Part shown: positions 24,576 to 33,007 of the stretch, one piece after another
Numbering within the stretch: position 1 is the first letter of the stretch
How the letters are laid out: each line of letters starts with the position of its first letter
Assembly (NCBI RefSeq): GCF_002086515.1
Contig: NZ_MVHH01000016.1
Coordinates: 1-64,000, forward strand
Reading direction: 5' to 3'
Source of the DNA: Mycolicibacter arupensis
GTDB taxonomy: Bacteria; Actinomycetota; Actinomycetes; Mycobacteriales; Mycobacteriaceae
DNA: 64,000 nt
Position numbers and translations under genes: made by a program
The notes under the pieces: model-generated
What the model saw: only the letters and a program-made list of their open reading frames with translations
Databases searched by the model: none
Told to the model about the DNA's origin: nothing

Positions 24576-26228
24576 GTGAACGAGCGACCTGGAGCCGTGC
24601 TGGAGCAGCAGACAGGGGTGGGCGTGGGCCTGTCCCTGGGGTGGCGCCCCACGAGCGCGCCGGCAGCGTTCGCTCCGAACGACATCGCCGACCTGATCGG
24701 CTACGTCCGCCACCCGCTGCACGTGGTGCGCGAGAAGGCCACCGGCATGCTGGGCCTTGCGCTGGGTGGTGAGGTGGTCGGCGCAGGCGAATCCGACGTG
24801 GCCCTGGTGGGCACGCTGCCGCCGATCTACCCCGAATGGCTGGGGGACCGGGAATTCTGCGAGGCGCACGGCGTGCGTTTCCCGTACGTCACCGGCGCGA
24901 TGGCGAACGGTATCGCGACGCCGGCGTTGGTGATCGCCATGGCCGAGGCCGGAATGATGGGCTTCTTCGGCGCGGGTGGACTGTCCTACGAGGCCGTCGA
25001 GCGCGGTCTGGATGAGATCCAGACCGCCTTGGCGGGACGGCCGGGGCTGGCCTGGGGCGCCAACCTGATCCACTCGCCCAACGAGGTCTCCCTGGAGACG
25101 CGCGTCGCCGAGCTGTTCATTGCGCGCGGAGTCCCCGTCGTTGAGGCGTCGGCATTCATGAAGCTGACGCCTGCGGTGGTGCACTACGCGTTGGCAGGCC
25201 TGGACACGGACGCGGCCGGAAACGTCGTGCGTCGTCACCACGTGATGGCCAAGGTGTCGCGGCCGGAAGTGGCTCGCATGTTCATGGAGCCTGCGCCCGC
25301 GGCTCTGGTCGCCGGCCTGGTGGCCGCCGGAAAGCTGACCGAGCGCGAAGCCGAGCTGTCGCGCTACGTGCCGGTGGCCGAGGACATCACGGTGGAGTCC
25401 GACAGTGGCGGGCACACCGACAACCGCCCGTTGCCCGCACTTTTCTCGGAAATCGTCATGCTGCGCGACACGCTGGCCCAGCAGCATCCCCTGAACTGCC
25501 GGGTACGGGTGGGTGCCGCGGGCGGCCTGGGCGCACCGCAGGCGGTCGCCGGTGCCTTCGCGATGGGCGCGGCCTATGTGCTGACCGGGACGGTCAACCA
25601 GGCCTGCGTGGAGTCGGGCCTCTCAGAGGCCGGACGCGCGATGCTGGCCAAGGCCGGGATCGCGGATGTGATGATGGCCCCGGCGTCGGACATGTTCGAG
25701 ATGGGCGTCAACCTGCAGGTGCTCAAGCGCGGCACGATGTTCGCCCCGCGCGGCAAAAAGCTCTACGAGTGGTACGCCGGCAATCCCGACCTGGCCTCCG
25801 TGGTGGCCAAGCATGGCCCAGAGCTGGAGAAGATTCTGGGGACCACCGTCGCCGAGGTGTGGGCGGACACCCAGCGGTACTGGCAACAGCGCGACCCCGC
25901 GGTGCTCGAGCTGGCCTCCCGCGACCCGAAGTATCAGATGGCGCTGGTGTTCCGCTGGTATCTCGGGCAGTCGAGCCGGTGGGCCATCAGCGGTGTGCCC
26001 GAGCGAGTCCTGGACTACCAGGTCTGGTGCGGCCCAGCGATGGGTGCATTCAACAGCTGGGTGGCCGACAGCTACCTCGAGCCCTGCGAAAACCGGCAAG
26101 CCGTCCAGGTGGCGCTTAACTTGCTCGAAGGCGCGGCGCACATCAGCCGCGCCGGCGCCGCGCGCTCGGCAGGGGTGCCGGTGCCGGCCAAGGCGTTCGC
26201 CTACAGCCCGCGACCGCTGGCGGTTTAG
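24576..26228 (+). CDS. pfaD: PfaD-type enoyl reductase of a PUFA-synthase-like system
   Basis: 550 residues from GTG 24576 (GAGAGGA upstream). It is recognised as PfaD/PfaD-like 2-nitropropane-dioxygenase-fold flavoprotein by VTGAMANGIATPALVIAMAEAGMMGFFGAGGLS, GANLIHSPNE, VEASAFMKLTPAVVHYAL and the long conserved tail MFAPRGKKLYEWYAGN. In marine bacterial and myxobacterial PUFA synthases this stand-alone FMN enzyme is the trans-acting enoyl-ACP reductase. It also contains SDSGGHTDNRPL, a motif kept in the family. It stands upstream of the two multidomain subunits, the order of the three-gene myxobacterial loci, in which the ER gene comes first. Length is normal. Confidence 0.93.
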   Translation: MNERPGAVLEQQTGVGVGLSLGWRPTSAPAAFAPNDIADLIGYVRHPLHVVREKATGMLGLALGGEVVGAGESDVALVGTLPPIYPEWLGDREFCEAHGVRFPYVTGAMANGIATPALVIAMAEAGMMGFFGAGGLSYEAVERGLDEIQTALAGRPGLAWGANLIHSPNEVSLETRVAELFIARGVPVVEASAFMKLTPAVVHYALAGLDTDAAGNVVRRHHVMAKVSRPEVARMFMEPAPAALVAGLVAAGKLTEREAELSRYVPVAEDITVESDSGGHTDNRPLPALFSEIVMLRDTLAQQHPLNCRVRVGAAGGLGAPQAVAGAFAMGAAYVLTGTVNQACVESGLSEAGRAMLAKAGIADVMMAPASDMFEMGVNLQVLKRGTMFAPRGKKLYEWYAGNPDLASVVAKHGPELEKILGTTVAEVWADTQRYWQQRDPAVLELASRDPKYQMALVFRWYLGQSSRWAISGVPERVLDYQVWCGPAMGAFNSWVADSYLEPCENRQAVQVALNLLEGAAHISRAGAARSAGVPVPAKAFAYSPRPLAV

Positions 26229-26488
26229 GGTCGCCGTCCCGATGCGGCCCGTCGGCGCGTTGCCGCTGCTGATGTGATCAAAAACGTGACATTTGGGCCG
26301 ATGACTGTAATGCATGTGTGGGCCAGGGGCGGCCGTCTTCGATGTGTGATGGCTACAACACTCTGATAGTGTCCCGGCAACGTCTGGCCATCGGGATGAA
26401 CAGCGAACCCCCAGCTTCGACTCACTGTCACCGATAGCGAAACTTAGGCTTTCGATGTTTTTCGTCAAGGCCGTTCTTAAGGAGACCC
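26229..26488 (+). promoter_or_regulatory. 260-base gap between pfaD and pfaA
   Basis: No gene seen. The composition is clearly more AT-rich than the flanking coding DNA from 26270 to 26470, which suggests a promoter of its own for pfaA, but I cannot point to convincing -35/-10 boxes. It ends with AAGGAG 4 bases before the pfaA GTG. Confidence 0.35.
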
Positions 26489-29400
26489 GTGGCAGCAAAA
26501 CATCCACCTGTCGCAGTTGTCGGCGTCAGCGCACTGTTCCCCGGGTCGCCTGAGGCCGAGCGATTCTGGCGCAACATCGTCGAGGGTGCCGACCTGTTCT
26601 CCGACGTACCGGAGTCGCACTGGCGGATCGACGACTACTTCGACGCGGATCCTCGCACGCCCGACAAGGTATACGCCCGACGCGGCGGATTCCTGCCGAC
26701 CGTTGATTTCTCGCCGATGGACTTCGGCATTCCGCCGAACGTGCTCCCCGCTACCGACACGGCCCAGCTGCTGGCGTTGAGGGTCGCCCAGCAGGTGCTC
26801 GAGGACTATGCCGGCGGCGACATCTCCGGTATCGATCGCGAACGCGTCAGTGTGGTGCTGGGCTCCTCCGGTGGCACCGAAATGTCGGGCTACATGAGCG
26901 GCCGCCTGCACCGGCCGATCTGGGAGCGTGGCTTGCGCGCCGCCGGACTCTCCGACGACGAGCTGACGGCGTTCAGCGACAGCGTTGCCGCGGGGTACAC
27001 GCCCTGGCAGGAGAACACCTTCCCGGGTCTGCTCGGCAACGTGATCGCTGGCCGGATCGCCAACCGCTTTGATCTGGGCGGGACGAACTGCGTCGTGGAC
27101 GCCGCGTGTGCCAGTTCGCTGGCCGCGATCGAGATCGCATTGCACGAGCTGTACCTGCGCGAGGCCGACATGGTGATCGCCGGCGGCGTCGACGCCTTCA
27201 ACGACATCTTCATGTTCATGTGCTTCGCCAAGGTCACCGCGCTGTCGCGCACCGGTGACTGCCGCCCGTTCTCCGACCAGTCCGACGGCACCATGCTCGG
27301 CGAGGGCCTGTCGATGCTGGCGCTCAAACGGCTCGACGACGCCGAACGCGACGGCGACCGGATCTATGCGGTGATCCGCGGCATCGGCACCTCCTCGGAC
27401 GGGCGGGCCAAGAGCATCTACGCCCCGAGCCCTGACGGCCAGGCCAAGGCCCTCCGCCGGGCCTATGAGGCCGCTGGTTACGGCCCGGAGACGGTCGGCC
27501 TGGTCGAGGCACACGGCACCGGCACCAAGGCCGGCGACGTCGCGGAGTTCACCTCCCTGCGGCGGGTGTTCGACGAGTCGGGCCGCGAAGACCGTCAATG
27601 GTGCGCCGTCGGCTCGGTCAAGTCCCAGGTCGGTCACACCAAGGGTGCGGCCGGGGCCTGCGGCCTGTTCAAGACCGTGATGGCGCTGCACCACAAGGTC
27701 CTGCCGCCGACCATCAAGATCGACCGGCCCAACCCCGGCCTGGAGATCGAATCCACGCCGTTCTACCTCTCGACCCAGTCCAAGCCCTGGATCGCCGACC
27801 AGGACGTCCCGCGCCGCGCGTCGGTCAGCGCCTTCGGCTTCGGTGGCACGAACTTCCACATCACGCTCGAGGAGTACACCGGCGCCGGAAAGCACGCACC
27901 GCGCTATCGGTCCTGGGAGTCCGAGCTCGTCGTCCTGGGCGCGGACTCGGCGGCAGCGTTGGCCGCTGCGGCGACGGAAATGGCCGCGTCGCTGGTCGAC
28001 TCGCCCGACATGCTCGGCTACCTCGCCCACAGCACGCAGACGGCCTACGACGCGGCCCGGCCGCACCGGCTCGCCGTCGTGGCCAACAGCGTCGAGACGC
28101 TGCGCACGATGCTCGACGAAGCCGCAGCCAAACTCCAGACGCCGGGCGCAGACGCGTCCTTCAGCTCACCGAAGGGCTACTACTACTCGAGCCGGCAGGC
28201 CGGCCCCGTAGCGCTGCTGTTCCCCGGGCAGGGCAGCCAATACGTCGGCATGGGCGCCGACCTTCCGCAGCTCTTCGAACGTGCCTTGGCGCCGTGGGAG
28301 CTCGCCCGCGCCGGCATGCTCAACGCGGACCGCGACCTGCACCAGGTGGTCTGGCCCAAGACCGCGTTCACCGACGAGGACCGGGCGGCTCAGGCCGCGG
28401 AGCTGACCAAGACTGAGTGGGCGCAGCCCGGCATCGGCGCGCACAGCCTGAGCCTGTTGTCGGTGGTCCGTTCGCTGGGTATCGCGCCGGTCTCCGTCGG
28501 AGGCCACAGCTTCGGCGAGGTCAGCGCCCTGTGCGCGGCCGGAGTGATCAGTGACGACGTCGCCCTGCTGATCGCACGTGCACGCGGTGCGCTGATGGCC
28601 CAGGCGGCCGCCAGCAGCGACGGCGCGATGTGTGCGGTGACCGCGCCGGCCGAGCAGGTCAGCCGGTTGCTGGGCGAGTGGGGACTCTCGGTGGTGATCG
28701 CCAACCACAACGCCCCCAACCAGGTGGTGCTCTCCGGTGACAGCGCGGCTATCGCCGACGCCGCGCAGCGTTTCGGCGCGGCCGGAATGAATGCGCGGCT
28801 GCTCGATGTCGCCACCGCCTTCCACTCCGAGATCGTCAGCTCGGCGGCGTCTCCGTTCGGCGCCTACCTGGCGGGCATCCCGTTCGGAGTGCCGCACGTG
28901 CCCGTCTACGCCAATGCGACCGCGGCACCCTACGGCGGCAGTGCCGAGCAGATGCAGGCCACGCTGGCCAACCAGATCGCCCAGCCGGTGCGGTTCGTCG
29001 AGCAGGTCCAGGCCATGTGGTCCGCGGGCGCCCGCACCTTTGTCGAGGTGGGGCCCGGCAGCGTGCTCACCAACCTCGTCGGCAAGTGCCTGGCCGGTCA
29101 GGACCACGTCGCGGTGGCCCTCGACGCCAAGGGTCGCAATGGGATCCGGTCGCTGTGGATGGGCTTGGCCCAGCTCGTGGCGGCCGGCGTCCCGATGAAC
29201 TTCCAGGCCCTGTGGGCTGACTACCGCCACGGGGACGATCCCCGGACGCGGCCGGCGCCGAAGCTGACGATCAAGCTCAACGGCACCAACTTCGGCCGAC
29301 CCGAGATCAACGACGAGCCGGTGTCCCGGCCCGCTGAGAAATCGGAAAAATCTGAAAAGCCCACCCCCCGCAGTGACCACAACGGACACCCGACCGTATC

Positions 29401-32400
29401 GGAGCCCACGATGACAGCAGTTGATCCAATCGTTCCTGCGGCGAACGGCCTGCCGGCACACGTTCCGGCACACGTACCGGTTCCGGTTCAGGCAGCGCAG
29501 GTCCCCATGGTCACCTCGCCCCTGGTGTCCGGTCCAGGTGCTGAGATGGTGACGCACATGGTCGGTGCGCTGGGCAGTATGCAGCAGACCATCGCCCACC
29601 TGCAGGGCCTGCTGCAGACCCTCGTCTCCAGCGCCGGAATGACGCCTATGCCGGTCGCCCAGTTGGCGTTCCCCGCCGCGACCACGGTGGTGCCGCCGCA
29701 GCCGGTGGCCACCTATGGCGTAGCGGCCGCCCCGGCTCACCCGGTGGCTGCCCCGGCGCACAACGGTGCGGCCACCATGCCGCCGCCCGCGCCGCCCGCC
29801 GCGCCGCCTGCGCCGCCCGCGCCGCCCGCGCCCGTGGCAAACGGCACACAGGTGATGGCGCCGCCGCCGTCTGCACCGGCAGCGCCCTACAGCGCACCGG
29901 CCGCTCCGGCTCCGGCGGTTCCTTCTACTCCTGTCGCGACCATGCCGGCCCCGCCGGCCCCGGCGCCGGTGGCTGCTCCTGTTGCGGCTGCGGCTCCTGT
30001 CGCTCCGGCTCCTGCTGCGGCTGCTGCGCCCGCGGCGGCGGGGGTGGATTTGGTGGGGGACATGTTGGCGGTGGTTGCTGACAAGACGGGTTATCCGGTG
30101 GAGATGCTGGATCTGTCGATGGCTCTGGAGGCGGATCTGGGGATCGACTCGATCAAGCGGGTGGAGATCTTGTCGGCGGTGCAGGATCGTGTTCCGTCGT
30201 TGCCTGAGGTGGAGACGGCGACGATGGCGGCGTTGGTGACGTTGCAGGAGATCGTGGATTACCTGCAGTCGCTGATGGGTCCGGTGGCTGCTTCTGCTGC
30301 GCCGGCCCCGGCGCCGGTGGCTGCTCCTGTTGCGGCTGCGGCTCCTGTCGCTCCGGCTCCTGCTGCGGCTGCTGCGCCCGCGGCGGTGGGGGTGGATTTG
30401 GTGGGGGACATGTTGGCGGTGGTTGCTGACAAGACGGGTTATCCGGTGGAGATGCTGGATCTGTCGATGGCTCTGGAGGCGGATCTGGGGATCGACTCGA
30501 TCAAGCGGGTGGAGATCTTGTCGGCGGTGCAGGATCGTGTTCCGTCGTTGCCTGAGGTGGAGACGGCGACGATGGCGGCGTTGGTGACGTTGCAGGAGAT
30601 CGTGGACTATCTGCAGTCCTTGATGGGTTCACCACCGCCGGATCTGGTGGTGCCCAACGGATTATCGGCAGGTGATCGCGCCCCTTTTGAGTTGACCGGG
30701 GCGGAGGTGGCGCGCTACGCGGTACGCGCCACCACCGCTCCGGTGAGCGGGATGGGGATGCCCGGTCTGTACACCGCCAGGACCGTCGAGATCGTGACGG
30801 CACCGGCGGCCCAGGCCACATTGACTGAGACGGCCGAGGCCCTGGCTGCGATTCTGCGCACCCACGGCATCGGCGCGACTCTGGTCGCCGAGCCCAGCGC
30901 CGACACGGAGGCGGTCGTCCATCTCGGCGGCCTGCAGTCGGCCACCAGCCGCGAAGAGGCGCTCGCAGTCAACCGAGTGCTCTTCTCCGATGCGCAGCGC
31001 GTCGCCGCGCAGTTCGCCGAGCGCGGGGGCGTCTTCGTCACCGTCCAAGACACCGGCGGCACGTTCGGCTTTCTTACCGACCCCGGCCTGCGGGCCTGGT
31101 CGGGCGGGATCGGTGCGCTGACCAAGACCGCGGCCCAGGAATGGACCAGCGCGCAGGTCAAGGCGATCGACGTCGCTGTGGGAGCGCAGTCACCGGTAGG
31201 CGTCGCGGAGCGGATCGCCGACGAACTCCTTTCAGGGGGAGCGGAACTCGAAGTGGGCCTGGGCAGCTCACACGGCCGAATCACGGTGGTCGCCGGCGAG
31301 CAGCAGGTCTCCAGTCGCACACACCGCATCGGTCCGGACGACGTGATCGTGGTCTCCGGTGGTGCCCGTGGGGTGACCGCCGGGTCGGTGATCGCCCTGG
31401 CGCAGCAGACCCAGGCCGCTTTCGTCTTGATCGGGCGCACCGAACTCAGCGACGAACCGCCAGAGGTTGCCGGGCTCGCCACCGACGCGGAACTCAAGCG
31501 GGCACTGCTGGCCGGCGCGGCTGCGCAAGGACTTAAAGTCACGCCCAAGCAGCTGGAACAGCAGGCGCAACGCATCCTGGCCGACCGTGAGGTCCGGGCA
31601 ACCCTGGCCGCGCTGACCGCGGCCGGATCCCGGGTCCGCTACACCGCAGCAGATGTCCGTGACGCCGCTCAGCTGGGCGCTCTGCTGGACAGTGTGCGCA
31701 ACGAATTCGGCCCGATCACCGGCCTGGTACATGGGGCCGGCGTGCTCGCCGATGCACCGTTGCACAAGAAGACCCTCGACGGTTTCGACCGCGTCTTCGA
31801 GACCAAAGTCGGTGGCGCCTGCGCGCTGCTGGACGCGACGGCGGGCGACGCGCTCAAGGTCATCTGCCTGTTCTCCTCAGTAGCTGCGCGCAGCGGAAAC
31901 GTCGGCCAAAGCGACTACGCCATGGCCAACGAAATCCTCAACAAGGTGGCCCTGGCCGAACAGGCACGCCGCGGCCCCGCCTGCCTGGTCCGCGCCTTGG
32001 GCTGGGGCCCTTGGGATTCCGGCATGGTGACCCCCGGCCTCAAGGCGATGTTCGAGTCGCGCGGCATCTCGTTGATCCCGCTTGCCGAAGGTGCCCGCGC
32101 CTTTGTCGCCGAAGTGCTCGACGGTGACACCGCGAGCCCCGAGGTGACACTGGGCGACGGCGTGTTGGCCGGCCTTCCCACGCATCCGATTCCGCCGGAG
32201 GGACGAGTCGCAAGGGTGCTTGCACACGTGGCGCGGCAGCCCTACCTGCTGGATCACCGCGTCCAGGGCAACGTGGTGTTGCCCGTCGTTCAGGCGCTGG
32301 AATGGTTCATCCGGATGGCCGAGGCGTTGCGGCCCGGCCACCACGTGGACCGGGTGGTGGACCTCAAGGTGCTGCGGGGAGTGACACTCTACGAGTTCGA

Positions 32401-32986
32401 GAAGCACGGGACGCCCCTGCTGGTGCGCTGCGTTCCCACCGAAGACCGGCCCGAGCTGCTGACCCTGACGCTGTCCGACATCGAGGATTCGACCGCGTAT
32501 TACTCGGCCACCATCGAAATGCGTTCCAGCGCAACGGCGGTTCCCACCGTTGCGGTGCCGGCTTCGGGCAACCGCGGAGTGGACCGCGCGGCCTGCTACA
32601 CCGGTGGGGCACTGTTCCACGGGCCGGCATTCCAGGTGCTCAACGGAATGGACTGTGCCGAGACCACCGCAATCGCCGACCTGTCCGGCCTGATGTCGGT
32701 GGGCTGGGTCGGGGAAGGCTGGGCAACCGACCCGGCCGCTCTCGACGGTTGCCTTCAGGCCGCGCTGGTCTGGAGCTACGAGCGGCTGGGCCGCAACGTC
32801 CTTCCGCTGCGGATCGGCGAGATCGTGCGGTACCGGTCCGGCGCGCTGGGCGCGGGACTGCGGTGCGTACTCACCGGCGGGGACGCCAAGACCAGCCGGG
32901 CCGTGTGCGACCTCGATCTGATCGACGCGGACAACCAGCTGGTGGCCAGTCTCAAGCGACTCGAGTTGTATCCGTACGGCGGCTGA
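26489..32986 (+). CDS. pfaA: PfaA-type multidomain synthase: KS-AT-ACP-ACP-KR-DH
   Basis: 2165 residues. Ketosynthase, residues about 8-455: DAACASSLAAI with Cys207, EAHGTGT with His342, and KSQVGHTKGAAG with His383. Acyltransferase, about 570-880: FPGQGSQYVGMG, GGHSFGEVSAL with Ser674, and AFHS, the malonyl-type motif. A Pro/Ala-rich linker with the amphipathic block MVGALGSMQQTIAHLQGLLQ leads to two ACPs with LGIDSIKRVEIL, phosphopantetheine Ser1221 and Ser1337. Ketoreductase: VVSGGARGVTAG and SDYAMANE with Tyr1810. Dehydratase of PKS type at the C-terminus: LLDHRVQGNVVLP with His1923 and LDGCLQ with Asp2086. This is the PfaA order, with a C-terminal DH. PUFA PfaA proteins usually have more ACPs, commonly five or six. 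No phosphopantetheinyl transferase gene is near, so a housekeeping enzyme must activate it. Starts at GTG with AAGGAG. Confidence 0.93.
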   Translation: MAAKHPPVAVVGVSALFPGSPEAERFWRNIVEGADLFSDVPESHWRIDDYFDADPRTPDKVYARRGGFLPTVDFSPMDFGIPPNVLPATDTAQLLALRVAQQVLEDYAGGDISGIDRERVSVVLGSSGGTEMSGYMSGRLHRPIWERGLRAAGLSDDELTAFSDSVAAGYTPWQENTFPGLLGNVIAGRIANRFDLGGTNCVVDAACASSLAAIEIALHELYLREADMVIAGGVDAFNDIFMFMCFAKVTALSRTGDCRPFSDQSDGTMLGEGLSMLALKRLDDAERDGDRIYAVIRGIGTSSDGRAKSIYAPSPDGQAKALRRAYEAAGYGPETVGLVEAHGTGTKAGDVAEFTSLRRVFDESGREDRQWCAVGSVKSQVGHTKGAAGACGLFKTVMALHHKVLPPTIKIDRPNPGLEIESTPFYLSTQSKPWIADQDVPRRASVSAFGFGGTNFHITLEEYTGAGKHAPRYRSWESELVVLGADSAAALAAAATEMAASLVDSPDMLGYLAHSTQTAYDAARPHRLAVVANSVETLRTMLDEAAAKLQTPGADASFSSPKGYYYSSRQAGPVALLFPGQGSQYVGMGADLPQLFERALAPWELARAGMLNADRDLHQVVWPKTAFTDEDRAAQAAELTKTEWAQPGIGAHSLSLLSVVRSLGIAPVSVGGHSFGEVSALCAAGVISDDVALLIARARGALMAQAAASSDGAMCAVTAPAEQVSRLLGEWGLSVVIANHNAPNQVVLSGDSAAIADAAQRFGAAGMNARLLDVATAFHSEIVSSAASPFGAYLAGIPFGVPHVPVYANATAAPYGGSAEQMQATLANQIAQPVRFVEQVQAMWSAGARTFVEVGPGSVLTNLVGKCLAGQDHVAVALDAKGRNGIRSLWMGLAQLVAAGVPMNFQALWADYRHGDDPRTRPAPKLTIKLNGTNFGRPEINDEPVSRPAEKSEKSEKPTPRSDHNGHPTVSEPTMTAVDPIVPAANGLPAHVPAHVPVPVQAAQVPMVTSPLVSGPGAEMVTHMVGALGSMQQTIAHLQGLLQTLVSSAGMTPMPVAQLAFPAATTVVPPQPVATYGVAAAPAHPVAAPAHNGAATMPPPAPPAAPPAPPAPPAPVANGTQVMAPPPSAPAAPYSAPAAPAPAVPSTPVATMPAPPAPAPVAAPVAAAAPVAPAPAAAAAPAAAGVDLVGDMLAVVADKTGYPVEMLDLSMALEADLGIDSIKRVEILSAVQDRVPSLPEVETATMAALVTLQEIVDYLQSLMGPVAASAAPAPAPVAAPVAAAAPVAPAPAAAAAPAAVGVDLVGDMLAVVADKTGYPVEMLDLSMALEADLGIDSIKRVEILSAVQDRVPSLPEVETATMAALVTLQEIVDYLQSLMGSPPPDLVVPNGLSAGDRAPFELTGAEVARYAVRATTAPVSGMGMPGLYTARTVEIVTAPAAQATLTETAEALAAILRTHGIGATLVAEPSADTEAVVHLGGLQSATSREEALAVNRVLFSDAQRVAAQFAERGGVFVTVQDTGGTFGFLTDPGLRAWSGGIGALTKTAAQEWTSAQVKAIDVAVGAQSPVGVAERIADELLSGGAELEVGLGSSHGRITVVAGEQQVSSRTHRIGPDDVIVVSGGARGVTAGSVIALAQQTQAAFVLIGRTELSDEPPEVAGLATDAELKRALLAGAAAQGLKVTPKQLEQQAQRILADREVRATLAALTAAGSRVRYTAADVRDAAQLGALLDSVRNEFGPITGLVHGAGVLADAPLHKKTLDGFDRVFETKVGGACALLDATAGDALKVICLFSSVAARSGNVGQSDYAMANEILNKVALAEQARRGPACLVRALGWGPWDSGMVTPGLKAMFESRGISLIPLAEGARAFVAEVLDGDTASPEVTLGDGVLAGLPTHPIPPEGRVARVLAHVARQPYLLDHRVQGNVVLPVVQALEWFIRMAEALRPGHHVDRVVDLKVLRGVTLYEFEKHGTPLLVRCVPTEDRPELLTLTLSDIEDSTAYYSATIEMRSSATAVPTVAVPASGNRGVDRAACYTGGALFHGPAFQVLNGMDCAETTAIADLSGLMSVGWVGEGWATDPAALDGCLQAALVWSYERLGRNVLPLRIGEIVRYRSGALGAGLRCVLTGGDAKTSRAVCDLDLIDADNQLVASLKRLELYPYGG
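29952..30606 (+). repeat. Near-perfect tandem duplication encoding the two ACPs
   Basis: Bases 29952-30258 and 30300-30606 are direct copies offset by 348 bases (116 codons), with one mismatch seen (GCG to GTG, Ala to Val, just before VDLVGDM). Each copy covers the Ala/Pro linker and a whole ACP. Synonymous sites are identical as well, so the duplication is recent or kept uniform by gene conversion. Confidence 0.9.
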
Positions 32987-33007
32987 TTCGACGGTGGCTG
33001 ATTCGAA

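Noticed and set aside
28166..29761. Antisense open frame of about 530 codons inside pfaA
   Set aside because: Same composition effect; no ribosome-binding site, no recognisable domain, and the sense strand encodes the AT domain there.
29800..29960. Pro/Ala repeats in pfaA as a possible PE-PGRS- or PPE-like element
   Set aside because: These are the usual flexible linkers before ACP domains in PUFA-type synthases, in frame and without insertion marks.
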